Below are positions 43,364 through 53,477 of a DNA stretch of 64,000 nucleotides, piece by piece. Every line of letters starts with the position of its first letter. The stretch's first letter is position 1. The translations under genes and the position numbers were made by a program. Source of the stretch: Linderina pennispora (Eukaryota; Kickxellomycota; Kickxellomycetes; Kickxellales; Kickxellaceae). The DNA lies in NCBI RefSeq assembly GCF_002104995.1, contig NW_024468258.1, positions 310,001 through 374,000 of the forward strand. The letters are read 5' to 3'. The notes below the pieces were generated by a model that worked only from the letters and a program-made list of their open reading frames with translations, ran no database searches and had not been told where the DNA came from.

Positions 43364-44104
43364 ATGGCTGGGCTAAGCAGCACCGTTGAGCCGGAATCAC
43401 GGATACGGTCGGAGCCCATTGCGCCGCGGTCCAGGCGCGCAGTATTCGCAGACCGCATCCACGCCGGCGAGCAGCTGGCGAACAACCTGGGCGAGTACTC
43501 ACGGGACCGCACAGCGGTTGTCTTGTCGGTGAGCCGCGGGGGAGCGATAATCGGGTCGGTGGTGGCCGAGACGCTAGGGATTCCCCACTACTACTACATG
43601 GTCAAGGCGATTCCGTGGCCGCAGATGCCGCGGCTGTCGCTGGGCAGCGTGGCAGGCGACGGCAGCGCGCGCATCGACAATGCAATTGCGCAGAGCGTGG
43701 GGATGGCGCAGGAGGAGCTGCTTCGGATAGTCAAGGAGGCCGACCAGGGGCTGCTGCGGGAGCAGGCGGCGTTCCACCTGGACGTGCCTGGCCGCGACGA
43801 GCTGGACGGGCGGACGCTGGTTGTGGTGGATGACGGATGCGAGGCGGGCGACACAATGCGCGAGGCAATCATGCATTTACGTCACTGCCACAGCGAGTGC
43901 AGAATCGTGGTCGCCGTGCCCGTGTGCCTGGCGGATCTGAAGCGGCAGCTGCAGCGGCATGCGAGCGTGATTGATATTGTGTCGCCGGTGTTTACGGGCT
44001 CGGTTGCGCGGTGGTATGCGGGTGGAGCAACGCCGGTGGAGCGCGAGCGGCGGAAACTGGAGCAGATGTTTGAGGGCGACATAGGGCAGTTTGATATAGA
44101 TTAA
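43364..44104 (+). CDS. Phosphoribosyltransferase-domain protein, bacterial-like
   Basis: 246 aa, no intron. It shows the order of the bacterial stand-alone PRTase family: FADRIHAGEQLANNL near the start, VVLSVSRGGAIIGSVVAETL, the MVKAIPWPQMPRLSLGSVAG block, and the PRPP-binding loop LVVVDDGCEAGDTM (about residues 148-161), then VVAVPVCLADL. The usual loop is VDDGxxTG; here the Thr is replaced by Ala (CEAGDT). Substrate and reaction are not known for this family. The C terminus ends in an acidic tail. Context gives no pathway. Transfer from bacteria is possible but base composition matches its neighbours. Confidence 0.8.
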   Translation: MAGLSSTVEPESRIRSEPIAPRSRRAVFADRIHAGEQLANNLGEYSRDRTAVVLSVSRGGAIIGSVVAETLGIPHYYYMVKAIPWPQMPRLSLGSVAGDGSARIDNAIAQSVGMAQEELLRIVKEADQGLLREQAAFHLDVPGRDELDGRTLVVVDDGCEAGDTMREAIMHLRHCHSECRIVVAVPVCLADLKRQLQRHASVIDIVSPVFTGSVARWYAGGATPVERERRKLEQMFEGDIGQFDID

Positions 44105-44681
44105 CATGAGCTAGTACCAGCGCAACCTTCACCCACAGCTACGCTGCAGCAACCGCCCATGCATGTCTGGCCAGAAGCTGCTGACTCCAGGCAATGGACG
44201 TGTGGTGGGAAGTGGCCAGCAGGCGGCGGCATTCAATGCAGGGGCTGGGCGATGGAGTGGGCTCCTCGCCGCCAGGCCGGATTGAAGCCCCCTCGGCGAG
44301 CCAGCTGCTTATGCAAGGGGGCAACGGAGTCGCCGCTCGTCGTCACAGGCGATTGGGCTCTATCCGCATCCCTGCGTCCCTTGTAAGACACACCCACTCA
44401 CAGTGCGAGTTGTATATGAGCGATCGCCCGCTCTCAATTACTCGCAGGACAGCGCGGGCGCGCACCCTAACCCCTTGCGGGCAATTATCGCAGATTCTGG
44501 CACGACTTTCTGTGTCTGGAACCGATTCGCTTTATTCGCATTTTACTCGGCCTAAAAAGAGTCTGCGACACCCCGAAGGCAAGCCTCCCCTCCACTGTCC
44601 ACTCTCTCCTTTCATTATTGTCAGTCGCCTCTGGTTAGACTTCGTATTATATTGCACAAATTGGCAGACCCTTTCGTTGAA
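44105..44681. other. Intergenic region upstream of the kinase
   Basis: 577 bp with no supported gene. Probably promoter and leader of the PKA-type kinase. Confidence 0.4.
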
Positions 44682-46106
44682 ATGGCGTTCATAAACAAGA
44701 TACTGCAAAAGACAAAGAGCAAGATCGAGAGCAGCAGCAGCAGCGCCAGCAACAGCAGCGCCAACAGCACAAGCGGGATGGACAAAACCGGATACATGTA
44801 CACAGTGCCAGGGCACGCGGTGCTGACGCACCCGGCCGCACCAGCACAGCACCCAGACATCTTCCACTCGGTGCCGTCCAATGCTGGCGGGCAGCCGATG
44901 GGCCAGACGCAGAAGCACGTGGTGCCGTCAAATGCACCGGCCGGGGTAGCGCCCAGCACAACCAGCGTGGCAGTGCGGGCAGCGTCGTTCTCGGCAGACG
45001 CGCTGGCAGCGACGCGTGAGCAGCAGCAGCAGCAACAGCAGCAGCAACAGCAGCAGCAGCACCACTACCAGCAGCACCACCACCTTCACCACCAGCAGCA
45101 GCTGGCGCTAGCGCTGGGCGGCGGGGCAGCAGGACGCAGCTACGAGGACACGCACGTGCGGCTCGACGACTTTGACGTGTTCCGCACGGTGGGGACGGGC
45201 TCGTTTGGGCGCGTGCGGCTGGTGCAGCACCGCGGCTCGGGCAAGCACTACGCGATGAAGGTGCTGAAGAAGAGCCACGTTGTGCGGGCCAAGCAGGTGG
45301 AGCACGTCAACAGCGAGCGGCGTATCCTGGCCGAGTGCGCGTGCCCATTCATCGTCCACATGCTGGGCACGTGCCAGGACAACGTCAACCTGTACTTCTT
45401 CATGGAGTATGTGGTGGGCGGCGAGCTGTTCACGTATCTGCGGCGGTACCACCGCTTCCCGCCGCCCGTGGCCAAGTTCTATGCGGCCGAGGTGCTGCTG
45501 GCGCTGGAGTATCTGCATGCGCGTGACATTGTGTGGCGTGACACCAAGCCCGAGAACATCCTGCTGGACGGCCGCGGCCACGTCAAGCTGACCGACATGG
45601 GCTTTGCCAAAAAGGTGGTGGACCGCACATGGACGCTGTGCGGCACGCCCGACTACCTGGCGCCGGAGGTGATCCAGGCCAAGGGCTACGGCAAGAGCGT
45701 CGACTGGTGGGCGCTGGGCATCCTGATCTTCGAGATGATCGCCGGATATCCGCCGTTCTACGACGAGGACCACTACCGCCTGTACGAAAAGATCCTTGCC
45801 GGCCGCATCCAGTGGCCGTCGCAGTTCGACCCCGTGGCACGTGACCTGGTGAGCCGCCTGCTGACCGCCGATCTGTCGCGCCGGCTCGGCAACCTGCACC
45901 GCGGGTCGCTGGACATCAAGGAGCACCGGTGGTTCGCCGAGGTCGACTGGACGCGGCTCGCCGCGCGCGAGATCCCGGCGCCGCTGATTCCGCCGCAGAA
46001 GGTCGACGGCGACACCAGCAACTTTGACAAGTATCCCGAGACCGCAGAAAAGTACGGCGACATGGCCACTCCTGATCCGTACGCCGAGCTGTTCCTCGAG
46101 TTCTGA
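44682..46106 (+). CDS. cAMP-dependent protein kinase (PKA)-type catalytic subunit
   Basis: 474 aa from the ATG at 44682 (the in-frame extension upstream starts only with TTG). The N-terminal ~155 residues are Ser/Asn-rich and then Gln/His-rich: a poly-Gln run is followed by mixed Gln/His. The AGC kinase domain follows, with the Gly loop GTGSFGRV, Lys in YAMKVLKK, the catalytic loop [17 protein letters not shown], the activation segment [17 protein letters not shown], and PKA-like [16 protein letters not shown]. It ends FLEF, the FxxF hydrophobic motif of PKA. Two oddities: the magnesium loop is DMG instead of DFG, and RDLKPEN reads RDTKPEN. Catalytic Asp and Lys are retained, so activity is likely. 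It could instead be a PKA-related AGC kinase. Confidence 0.9.
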   Translation: MAFINKILQKTKSKIESSSSSASNSSANSTSGMDKTGYMYTVPGHAVLTHPAAPAQHPDIFHSVPSNAGGQPMGQTQKHVVPSNAPAGVAPSTTSVAVRAASFSADALAATREQQQQQQQQQQQQQHHYQQHHHLHHQQQLALALGGGAAGRSYEDTHVRLDDFDVFRTVGTGSFGRVRLVQHRGSGKHYAMKVLKKSHVVRAKQVEHVNSERRILAECACPFIVHMLGTCQDNVNLYFFMEYVVGGELFTYLRRYHRFPPPVAKFYAAEVLLALEYLHARDIVWRDTKPENILLDGRGHVKLTDMGFAKKVVDRTWTLCGTPDYLAPEVIQAKGYGKSVDWWALGILIFEMIAGYPPFYDEDHYRLYEKILAGRIQWPSQFDPVARDLVSRLLTADLSRRLGNLHRGSLDIKEHRWFAEVDWTRLAAREIPAPLIPPQKVDGDTSNFDKYPETAEKYGDMATPDPYAELFLEF

Positions 46107-46429
46107 AAAAAAGCCGTCACATTTTTCCCACCAGTTTATTTATTCGCTGCCCGTTAAGGGAACCATCCGCCCACTTCCGCCCGGCGATCTCCTAGTTCCT
46201 CCCAGGCTCCTGGCCATCGGCGCTGCCCGTGCACTGTGGGGCTGTGCGTGCCTCGCGTGCATCCTTCTCCCCGGTGACTGCCACAACGAAGCAGCAGCTG
46301 CCTGCCTGCGCCCTCCTGATTTCTCTTCTTCACCTCTTTTCCTTCTCCCATCGCTTAATTATTTTATTTTAAAGTCCACATCCTTCCCAACAGCCCTGCT
46401 CTATCCACACTGCGTCCTGGGACTCGTTC
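46107..46429. other. Short intergenic region
   Basis: Leader and promoter of the carrier gene; nothing else recognised. Confidence 0.4.
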
Positions 46430-47616
46430 ATGCCAATGGAAAAGACTCCGTCCATCAATGCCGTTGAGGCTACAGTCGCGCAGGCCACCCATGCAACAGC
46501 AGCAGTAGCGACCACTGCCGCCGCCGCCGCCGCAGCAGCAGTCACAGTAGCTCCGTTCCACCAGACCATTCTGTTCAGCTGGCTCGCCGGCAGCCTGGCG
46601 TCGTGCGGAGCCGTCACTTTCACCAACCCGTTCGAGGTAAGGACGCGGGGCTGACTAATCCCGGGCCAGCGCAGCCCGATGACCTAGCGCATCCTGGCAC
46701 CTTATCTCGCATCCCATCTCACACCCCGATTGTCCGCGTGTAATTTGATTTTTAGGTTGTCAAGACGCGGCTACAGCTCCAGGGCGAGCTGGCCAAGGCT
46801 GCACCCAACACACCAAAGGTCTACACGAACGTTGCCCAGGCCTTCTGGACTATCGGCAAGCACGAGGGCCTGCGCGGCCTGCAGAAGGGACTTGGGCCTG
46901 GCTACATGTACCAGATCATGCTCAATGGCACCCGGCTCGGCATGTACGAGCCGACCAAGCGTGTGCTGTACAGCGCCGTGACTGGCGGACCCGTCGACCC
47001 GGCTCGGCCGAACATTCCGCTGAATGTCGCTGCGGGCGGCCTGTGCGGCATGGCCGGGGCAGCGCTCGGCTCGCCGTTCTTCCTGATCAAGACCCGGATG
47101 CAGTCGCAGAGCAAGTTCGCGGCGGTTGGGTTCCAGCACAACTACTCCAGCTCGATCGATGGCCTCCGCCGCATCTGGCGCGAGGGCGGTCTGCGTGGCC
47201 TGTATCGCGGCATGGACGCTGCCATGATGCGCGCCGGCGCTGGCTCGTCGGTTCAGCTCGCCACGTATGACCAGTGCAAGAGCTCCATTGCAAAGCGCCT
47301 GGCGCACCGCGGGCTCGATGGCGATAGCGTGGCTACGCACTTTTTGGCCAGCATGGTGACCGGGTTCTTTGTGTGCATGGTGATGAACCCCTTCGACGTC
47401 GTCAGCACGCGCATGTACAACCAGAAGGCTGCCGAGGGCGGCCAGGGCGCGCTGTACCGCAACCCACTGCAGTGCTTCTACAAGACCGTGTCCACCGAGG
47501 GCGTCATGTCGCTGTACAAGGGCTTCCTGGCCCACTACCTGCGCCTGGGGCCGCACACCATCCTGATGTTTGTCTTCATGGAGCAGATCAAAGCTGCGGG
47601 CAAGAAGCTGTTCTAA
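46430..47616 (+). CDS. OAC1: Mitochondrial carrier, oxaloacetate/sulfate (Oac1)-like, two exons
   Basis: Exon 1 is 46430-46636, the intron 46637-46755 (GTAAGG...TTTAG), and exon 2 46756-47616; the product is 355 aa. Three repeats carry the carrier signatures NPFEVVKTRLQLQG (split by the intron after FE), SPFFLIKTRMQSQ and NPFDVVSTRMYNQ. The non-acidic residue in repeat 2 and the block YQIMLNGTRLGMYEP are typical of Oac1. The N-terminal ~45 residues are Ala/Thr-rich with an Ala run. It is expected in the mitochondrial inner membrane, exchanging oxaloacetate, sulfate or related anions. The substrate is inferred from family resemblance only. Confidence 0.88.
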
Positions 47617-47754
47617 TAAATCAAACCGAATCACTGCCCAATCACCACCGTCCAGTCCCCGATGCGCAGCGCACGTGACGCAAAACATTAATTGCGCAAT
47701 CGCCATTGCCCACCTGACCCACCGCGTTTTCCGGCTTTGATGCACTGCTGACGC

Positions 47755-47763
47755 TATATATTT
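47755..47763 (+). promoter_or_regulatory. Probable TATA box of the subtilase gene
   Basis: TATATATTT about 200 bp upstream of the subtilase ATG, followed by a CT-rich leader. A second AT-rich stretch, TATATATTTTTATA, is at about 47883. Typical of a strongly expressed secreted-protease gene, but the transcription start is not visible. Confidence 0.35.
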
Positions 47764-47961
47764 CTGCGGCCCAAGGTCGCTTGGACGCTCCCCTCTCCTT
47801 TACATTTTCCTCTTCAAGCCTTTTCTCTATTGAATTCTAACCACCAGCACCACCCAGCCCAAGCTCCCTATTCTTGTACTTTATATATTTTTATAGAAGC
47901 CGCTACGCCGCCTGCAGCACCACCACCAGCACCCCCTTATTGTATTAAACACTAGCCGCCA

Positions 47962-49239
47962 ATGCTTCTCAAGTACTTCACGGTTGCCGTCGTTGCCGTG
48001 CTCGCCACCGCCAACCCCCTGGGCCTAACTGTCGACAGCTCCGCGCCCCTTCTGGCCAGCTATGAGTCCGAGGTCATCCCCGACAGCTACATTGTCGTTT
48101 TCAAGGACGATGTCGCCCCGAGCAAGCAGGCGTTCCAGAGCCACTTCACCTGGCTGACCAGCGATATCCAGGCCGCCAACGCACTCTCTCCGTCCAACCA
48201 CGAGGTCAACAAGATTAACCACGTCTATGAGGACGCCATCGTTGGCTACTCTGGCCGCTTCCAGCCGGAGATCCTCGAGCGCATCCGCAAGTCGCCTGAC
48301 GTTGCTTACGTCGAGAAGGACTCGATGGTCTATGCCTCCGACGTTGCGCACCAGACGAACGCCCCCTGGGGACTGTCGCGCATCTCGCACCGCGAGCAGC
48401 TCACCTTTGGCACCTATGGCAAATACGATTACGACGGGAAGGCTGGCGAAGGCGTGACTGTCTACGTCGTCGACACCGGTGTCAACATCGACCACGTTGA
48501 CCTGGAGGGCCGTGCCCGCTGGGGCAAGACTATTCCGCTGAACGATATCGACAAAGACGGCAACGGCCACGGCTCGCACGTCGCAGGCACCATCGCCGGC
48601 AAGCGCTTCGGTGTCGCCAAGAAGGCCAATGTTGTTGCAGTCAAGGTCCTCGGCACCAACGGCTCTGGCTCCATGTCTGATGTCGTCAAGGGCGTCGAGT
48701 TCACCGTTACTGAGCACCGCAAGGAGCTGGCCAGTGCCAAGAGGGCCGGAAAGACCCACAAGGGCAGTGTCGCCAACATGAGTCTGGGCGGTGGCCTCAG
48801 CCGTGCCCTCAACCTCGCTGTTGATGCTGCTGTTCGTGCTGGCGTCCACTACGCCGTTGCTGCCGGAAACGACAACCGGGATGCCTGCCAGTACTCGCCC
48901 GCCAGCTCGCCCAACGCTATCACTGTCGGTGCCTCGTCGGTCAGCGATGACCGCGCATGGTTCTCCAACTACGGCAAGTGCGTCGACGTCTTTGGCCCCG
49001 GTCTCAACATCCAGTCCATCTGGATTGGCAGCAAGTACGCCACCAACACTATCTCCGGTACCTCGATGGCCAGCCCCCACGTTGCTGGCCTTGCTGCTTA
49101 CCTGCTGTCGCTTGAGGATGCCCCGCTGACTGGCGAAGAGCTCAAGTCCAAGATCCGCAGCCTGTCGACTCGCGGTGTCCTGAAGGAGATTGGCGACCAG
49201 TCTCCGAACCTGCTCATCTTCAACGGCGTCTCCAAGTAA
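47962..49239 (+). CDS. Subtilisin-like serine protease (S8A, proteinase K/cerevisin type)
   Basis: 425 aa, no intron. A signal peptide (MLLKYFTVAVVAVLATANP) is followed by an I9 inhibitor propeptide (SYIVVFKDDVAPSKQAF ... VEKDSMVYA). The mature domain starts near residue 130. The catalytic triad is visible: D171 in VVDTGVNI, H203 in NGHGSHVAGT, and S368 in GTSMASPHVAG, with the oxyanion Asn at 303 in AAGNDN. The APWGLSRIS start and Cys placement fit the proteinase K/cerevisin branch, which is vacuolar or secreted. It is the last host gene before the composition drops at about 49.25 kb. Confidence 0.96.
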   Translation: MLLKYFTVAVVAVLATANPLGLTVDSSAPLLASYESEVIPDSYIVVFKDDVAPSKQAFQSHFTWLTSDIQAANALSPSNHEVNKINHVYEDAIVGYSGRFQPEILERIRKSPDVAYVEKDSMVYASDVAHQTNAPWGLSRISHREQLTFGTYGKYDYDGKAGEGVTVYVVDTGVNIDHVDLEGRARWGKTIPLNDIDKDGNGHGSHVAGTIAGKRFGVAKKANVVAVKVLGTNGSGSMSDVVKGVEFTVTEHRKELASAKRAGKTHKGSVANMSLGGGLSRALNLAVDAAVRAGVHYAVAAGNDNRDACQYSPASSPNAITVGASSVSDDRAWFSNYGKCVDVFGPGLNIQSIWIGSKYATNTISGTSMASPHVAGLAAYLLSLEDAPLTGEELKSKIRSLSTRGVLKEIGDQSPNLLIFNGVSK

Positions 49240-50012
49240 GCTGTGCAGGCGCTTCCTAGAGCCTGTGTAGTGTCTGGTGTCCAATCTCTTCACTCTCTCA
49301 AACATTCACCAATTACGCAATACCACTTTTACATTGCCAATTTTTGCTCTGCGCTGTGCGTCACTTTTGTGCAAATATTCTCACGCTCTATTCAGCTGAT
49401 ATGGTGCTTTTATGTCACCACGGGAATTAGGATTTCCCATTTTGCAACTTTATGCATCAATACCAACATTGAGCATTGGTATCATGCTTGGCCATATCAT
49501 AAAGGAGTAAAAAGTTGATGTTTTTTTCCAACAACAGCACCATCTGAAGTGGCCATTTTATAGTCAGTTCGAAAGGGCGTGATAGAAACAATGAACAAGA
49601 GAGAAAGGAGAATGAAAGTCATAGTGGACAGGAGACGAATCGCTATGACACATATGGGGAATTGCAGAAGCAGATACACTGAGCGGCAAAATTGAGAAAC
49701 AAAAATTAAAATCATCGAAAATCATAAATAATCTCTCAGGACGACGTTCATTGAATATGATTAGTCATCACAGCAGTGACTGCTGGTTGGGAACCTTTCT
49801 GTATTAAAGACCGAAATTAAGATAGAAATTTAAAATAAAATTTTAGATGAAATCATAAATGAAACGTGGAGGATGAGCTTCTAAGTATCATCTGTCACAT
49901 ATAAAAAGGGAGCTAGTACCTCTATGGATGAGCTCCTTACCTTTCAATTTTCAGCAAAAATCACCAAATTTTCATTAATGGCCACCCTATTATCTCTAAT
50001 TAATTTTTCACA
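49240..50012. other. AT-rich boundary region
   Basis: The subtilase 3' UTR gives way to AT-rich sequence with no gene. It marks the edge of the transposon island. A short segment ends in AGCAAAAATCACCAAATTTT just before the small ORF at 50013. Confidence 0.45.
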
Positions 50013-51160
50013 ATGTCTGATATCCAAATCTGCATTCAACAACTTGAACACACCCTAGCCACTATGGGTATACCTCCTGGCACTACACTATCACCACTTA
50101 GCTCTGATTTCTCCTTTGATGAAGATATGCTATCTTCAGTCCCTGTAGCTACCCTCCCTGTCTACACATTGCTACTAGAAGACTAAGATCACTATCACCT
50201 GCTAGCTACCACAGTAAGAAACCAAGACTGCTCCTTCGAAACTCCAGAATTTTGTATCCACTAGCTAGCTATAGGAGGGCATTCACAAATAAGAAAGTTT
50301 AAAGAAACTTAATATCTTATATTAGAATAACCAGTTAACAAATTATAAATCAATTACTAGCTGCTGAAAAATATTTTAAAAAACAAAATATTTAGTAATA
50401 GCTAGAAAGATATTAGCTGCTAGATTACCTAATAAACAAAAATGCAAGAAAGGGCACTTCTACAAAACCCCCATCAGCATCCTGAAAAATTTCAGATAAT
50501 ATACAATTAATATGCTTCTACTGAGATAGAGGCTGGGTCATAAGAAATCAACTGAAATTTTTCAGGATGCTGATGGGGGTTTTGTAGAAGCACCATATTT
50601 GGCATCTGAATAAGAAAATAATAAAAATAATAAAATTATTAAATAGTTAACAATTTCTAACTGATCTCCTATATGCCTCACATCAACCAGATAGTTTTCC
50701 CCTCAGTGACTTTGCATGCCTTGCCAACAACCTCTATTTGATGGCAGAAGATGCAGCAATATTTGTCACAGCCCAGAGCATTAGGTGCATATATGTGGTT
50801 CATGGTTTACCCCTACCATGCAACATTGACCCAGCTAAGGGCATAGTAGATGTCATTGAGGATATTCTCTACTAGAAAGAAGTGGCTCGAAAACTGGCAT
50901 ACCCTATGGCAACCTGCAGACACAAAACCTACTTCCAGAACCAGGGAAACATAGATACCCTACCCCTCTAATACATAGCCAATAACCAGCAGAACCTCAG
51001 CATAACTGGAACAATCATAGTACTAGTAATACCAACAGCTAATAGTGCATCCAAAGAGCCCTATACCATCCAACCTACTACTAAATATTAGCAGATACTT
51101 CTGACATTTTACCAACTCCTGGTAAAGAATATTGTCACTAGCTTTTATTTAATCAATTCT
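50013..51160 (+). pseudogene. Relic of an unidentified transposon-type protein, interrupted by a MITE
   Basis: A frame opens at ATG 50013 (MSDIQICIQQLEHTLATMG...), with stops at 50184 (TAA) and 50262 (TAG). It is broken by a family-A MITE (50274-50669) and resumes as HQPDSFPLSDFACLANNL and AEDAAIFVTAQSIRCIYVVH, with stops at 50873 (TAG), 50969 (TAA) and 51089 (TAG). Reading through the stops gives sensible coding sequence throughout. All five stops could come from CAG or CAA by one C-to-T change. A Gag-like leader is conceivable, but the family was not recognised. Confidence 0.45.
50274..50669. mobile_element. MITE family A, older copy
   Basis: Starts GGAGGGCATTCACAAATAAG and ends CTAACTGATCTCC. 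396 bp, against 397 bp in the three near-identical copies at 51504, 55357 and 62633, with many scattered substitutions. It contains the hairpin core (GCTTCTACAAAACCCCCATC ... inverted partner ending AAGCACCATATTTGG). Flanks are ...CTATA and TATATG..., so a clean 3-bp duplication is not visible here. Confidence 0.8.
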
Positions 51161-51503
51161 GGGGGTCATTCTTGGACTTGTAAATTTTAGTAAATTACAA
51201 TTTTGTTAGTTAGATGTATAAATAATCGTTTTCAGAACAGTTATTTACTACAAATTATTATTATCATGGGTAATATTAATTATTGTGTCCATAATGTTTT
51301 TATGTGTAGAATTGATTTTAAAAATACAAATATTTTTTTTGCCATTTCACCCAAACCGCCATCGGCATCTTGGAAAAGTTTCAGTGAACATAATTTCAAC
51401 CAGAAAGAAAAATTTTGCATATTAGGGGTTAATTATCATTGGGCAACAAAAGTCAATATCTCAATAGATGTGGCTAAGCAACCACAAGGAAATTATGTTC
51501 ACT

Positions 51504-51900
51504 GGAGGCCATTCATAAATATAAAAGTTTAAAGAAACTAAATATCTGTTAACAGAATAACCAATTAACAAATAAGAAATCAATTACTAACAGTAGATAA
51601 ATATTTTAAAAAACAGAATGTTTAGCAATGGCCAAAAAGATTCTAGCAACTAGATTAACAAACAAACAAAGATGCCAAATATGGTGCTTCTACGAAACCC
51701 CCTTCGGCATCCTGAAAAATTTCAGTTGATTTCTCGGGACGCAGCCTGTATCTCAGTAGAAGCATATTAATTGTGTATCAACTGAAATTTTTCAGGATGC
51801 CGAAGGGGGTTTCGTAGAAGCACCATATTTGGCATCTGAACAAGAAAACAATAAAAATATTAATAATTATTAAATAGCTAACCATTTCTGACTGATCTCC
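51504..51900. mobile_element. MITE family A, copy 1 (397 bp)
   Basis: Begins GGAGGCCATTCATAAATATA and ends TTCTGACTGATCTCC. The central hairpin core lies at about 51673-51833, with arms of about 45 bp. Nearly identical to the copies at 55357 and 62633, which suggests recent movement. Confidence 0.88.
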
Positions 51901-51916
51901 TTATAGAATTAGATTT

Positions 51917-52255
51917 AATCAAAAGGTTCCATTTTAAAACATCATGTTCAAGTCATCAAGTCGTTATCATCCTATTTATAACTATTTATCTAATACCAAG
52001 TAATCATATATATCATCAATTTTAAAAAGAATCAAACTATGCCATTTTAAAAAATCATAATAAATTCATCAAGTTGTTAGAATCCCATCTGTAATTAATA
52101 GATATGCACCAAGCAAATATATATAGAATCATTTTTAGAAAGAATCAAACTGTGCCATTTTAAAACATCAAATTCAAGTCATCAAGTCATTAATACTCCA
52201 TCTGTAATTAATCAATATGCACCAAGCAATCATATGTATCATCAATTTTAGATTG
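51917..52255. repeat. 113-bp tandem repeat, three units, overlapping the transposase 3' end
   Basis: Units start at 51917, 52030 and 52143, each beginning AATCAAA and containing CCATTTTAAAA and CATCAAGT. The third unit includes the last ~15 codons and stop of transposase copy 1, so the other two are duplicated gene tails. Related units in inverted orientation occur at about 63440-63690. Confidence 0.75.
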
Positions 52256-53437
52256 AAGGAATCGATTTTGAATTTCAACAATAGATGCTTCTAACTCTGC
52301 TTTTTGGGGCAAAGTATGTATTGGTTCTACTTGTGTTGACTTATCATGTGTATCAGGGTAATCAAAGTTGCTCATAACCCAGAGTGAGTGATGATGATCA
52401 ATATGTACATCACTGTTTGCTAGTATCTTCTTCATATTATAGAGTAAGCAGCATAACTTCATTTGCACATTGTAAACATTCCTATTCTTTACTCTAACAA
52501 TCTCCCTGTTTGACAGCCTTTTGAATGTATTGCCTAGTTCTCCAAATGTATTTTCTACCATTGAACGGAATGATCCAAGATGGGAATTGTATTCAGCTTC
52601 TGTTTCTGATAAGCCTGTTCCTCTCTGCTTTCTTACTGGTAAACAAAAGTTATGCAGTCCAAAAGTATCCTGCTCTTCTTCCTCAGTCATCTCTTCCAAA
52701 ATACTTTGTGGATAGCCACCATCAAGCACAATGCAATCAATAGGTGATATATTCTTCAGCAACCCCATGTTCTTAATCATTCTTGAGTCTGGGTGATCTC
52801 TACAGTCTTCAGTTGGTGAAACAAGTAGAACCATTCCATTCACATCAATGCATAGTTGTGTGCGATATCCTGATTTTTTCAATTTGAATGAATAGAGATC
52901 TGGTTTATATGCTCCATTGTGTAGTGCTCTGGAGTCATGGCCATCTAACATTAGTGTTACATGTTTAAACCCTTGAGGATTCTGTATCTTTGCTGCAAAG
53001 ACTCGTAGTTCTGGAGTTGAAAACATTGTTTGCAGATAGTATGTTAGCTTCTTATTCAAATCTTTCATTTCAGAAATATAGAACATATTGTGAATAGCTT
53101 GATAGCTACTCCTAGGAATGAATCTTTCCATTTCATTGATAGACAATCCTTCTACAAGTTGGTATATGATGAGCAGTCCTTTCTCTACACTTCTATAAGG
53201 ACATGGATAATGAGTGCAACCAAACAAAACATTCAGAAAGAAGAAAACAGGAATCATCCCTAGATGTTTAAGAAGTGTGTCCTTTATTAGTTTAATTTCT
53301 CTTACTTCACGAACTTCACTTCTGTGATATTTTGTATGTTTTAGAATTACCCAGTCATCATTCAGAAACTTCCATTTGTTTGTGTACAGTTTGTGATACT
53401 CCTTTTCTCTGAGTTCTTGTAATTGATGATTCATCAT
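52208..53437 (-). CDS. DDE transposase, copy 1 (IS5/PIF-Harbinger-like, DDE_Tnp_4 type)
   Basis: 409 aa, AT-rich codons, intact. An N-terminal region with a helix-turn-helix-like stretch (GLSINEMERFIPRSSYQAIH) precedes the catalytic domain. First Asp: HVTLMLDGHDSRA. Second Asp: DCIVLDGGYPQS. Glu: FRSMVENTFGEL. The SFKLKKSGYRTQ block between them matches the family pattern (S-x-K-K-x-G). Start may be 53437 or the next Met at 53434; copy 3 supports the second. It diverges from the 79-aa gene with 43 bp between ATGs. Its tail lies in the 113-bp repeat. The predicted role is cutting and joining element ends with a 3-bp staggered target. Confidence 0.88.
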   Translation of the reverse strand: MMNHQLQELREKEYHKLYTNKWKFLNDDWVILKHTKYHRSEVREVREIKLIKDTLLKHLGMIPVFFFLNVLFGCTHYPCPYRSVEKGLLIIYQLVEGLSINEMERFIPRSSYQAIHNMFYISEMKDLNKKLTYYLQTMFSTPELRVFAAKIQNPQGFKHVTLMLDGHDSRALHNGAYKPDLYSFKLKKSGYRTQLCIDVNGMVLLVSPTEDCRDHPDSRMIKNMGLLKNISPIDCIVLDGGYPQSILEEMTEEEEQDTFGLHNFCLPVRKQRGTGLSETEAEYNSHLGSFRSMVENTFGELGNTFKRLSNREIVRVKNRNVYNVQMKLCCLLYNMKKILANSDVHIDHHHSLWVMSNFDYPDTHDKSTQVEPIHTLPQKAELEASIVEIQNRFLQSKIDDTYDCLVHID

Positions 53438-53477
53438 TGTGAGGCACTCATAAATTTAAAAGTTGTCATTTATTGCA

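Noticed and set aside
51676-51833. CRISPR-like repeat or attenuator hairpin
   Set aside because: The repeated AAGGGGGTTTCGTAGAAGC segments are inverted arms of MITEs, not direct repeats with unique spacers.
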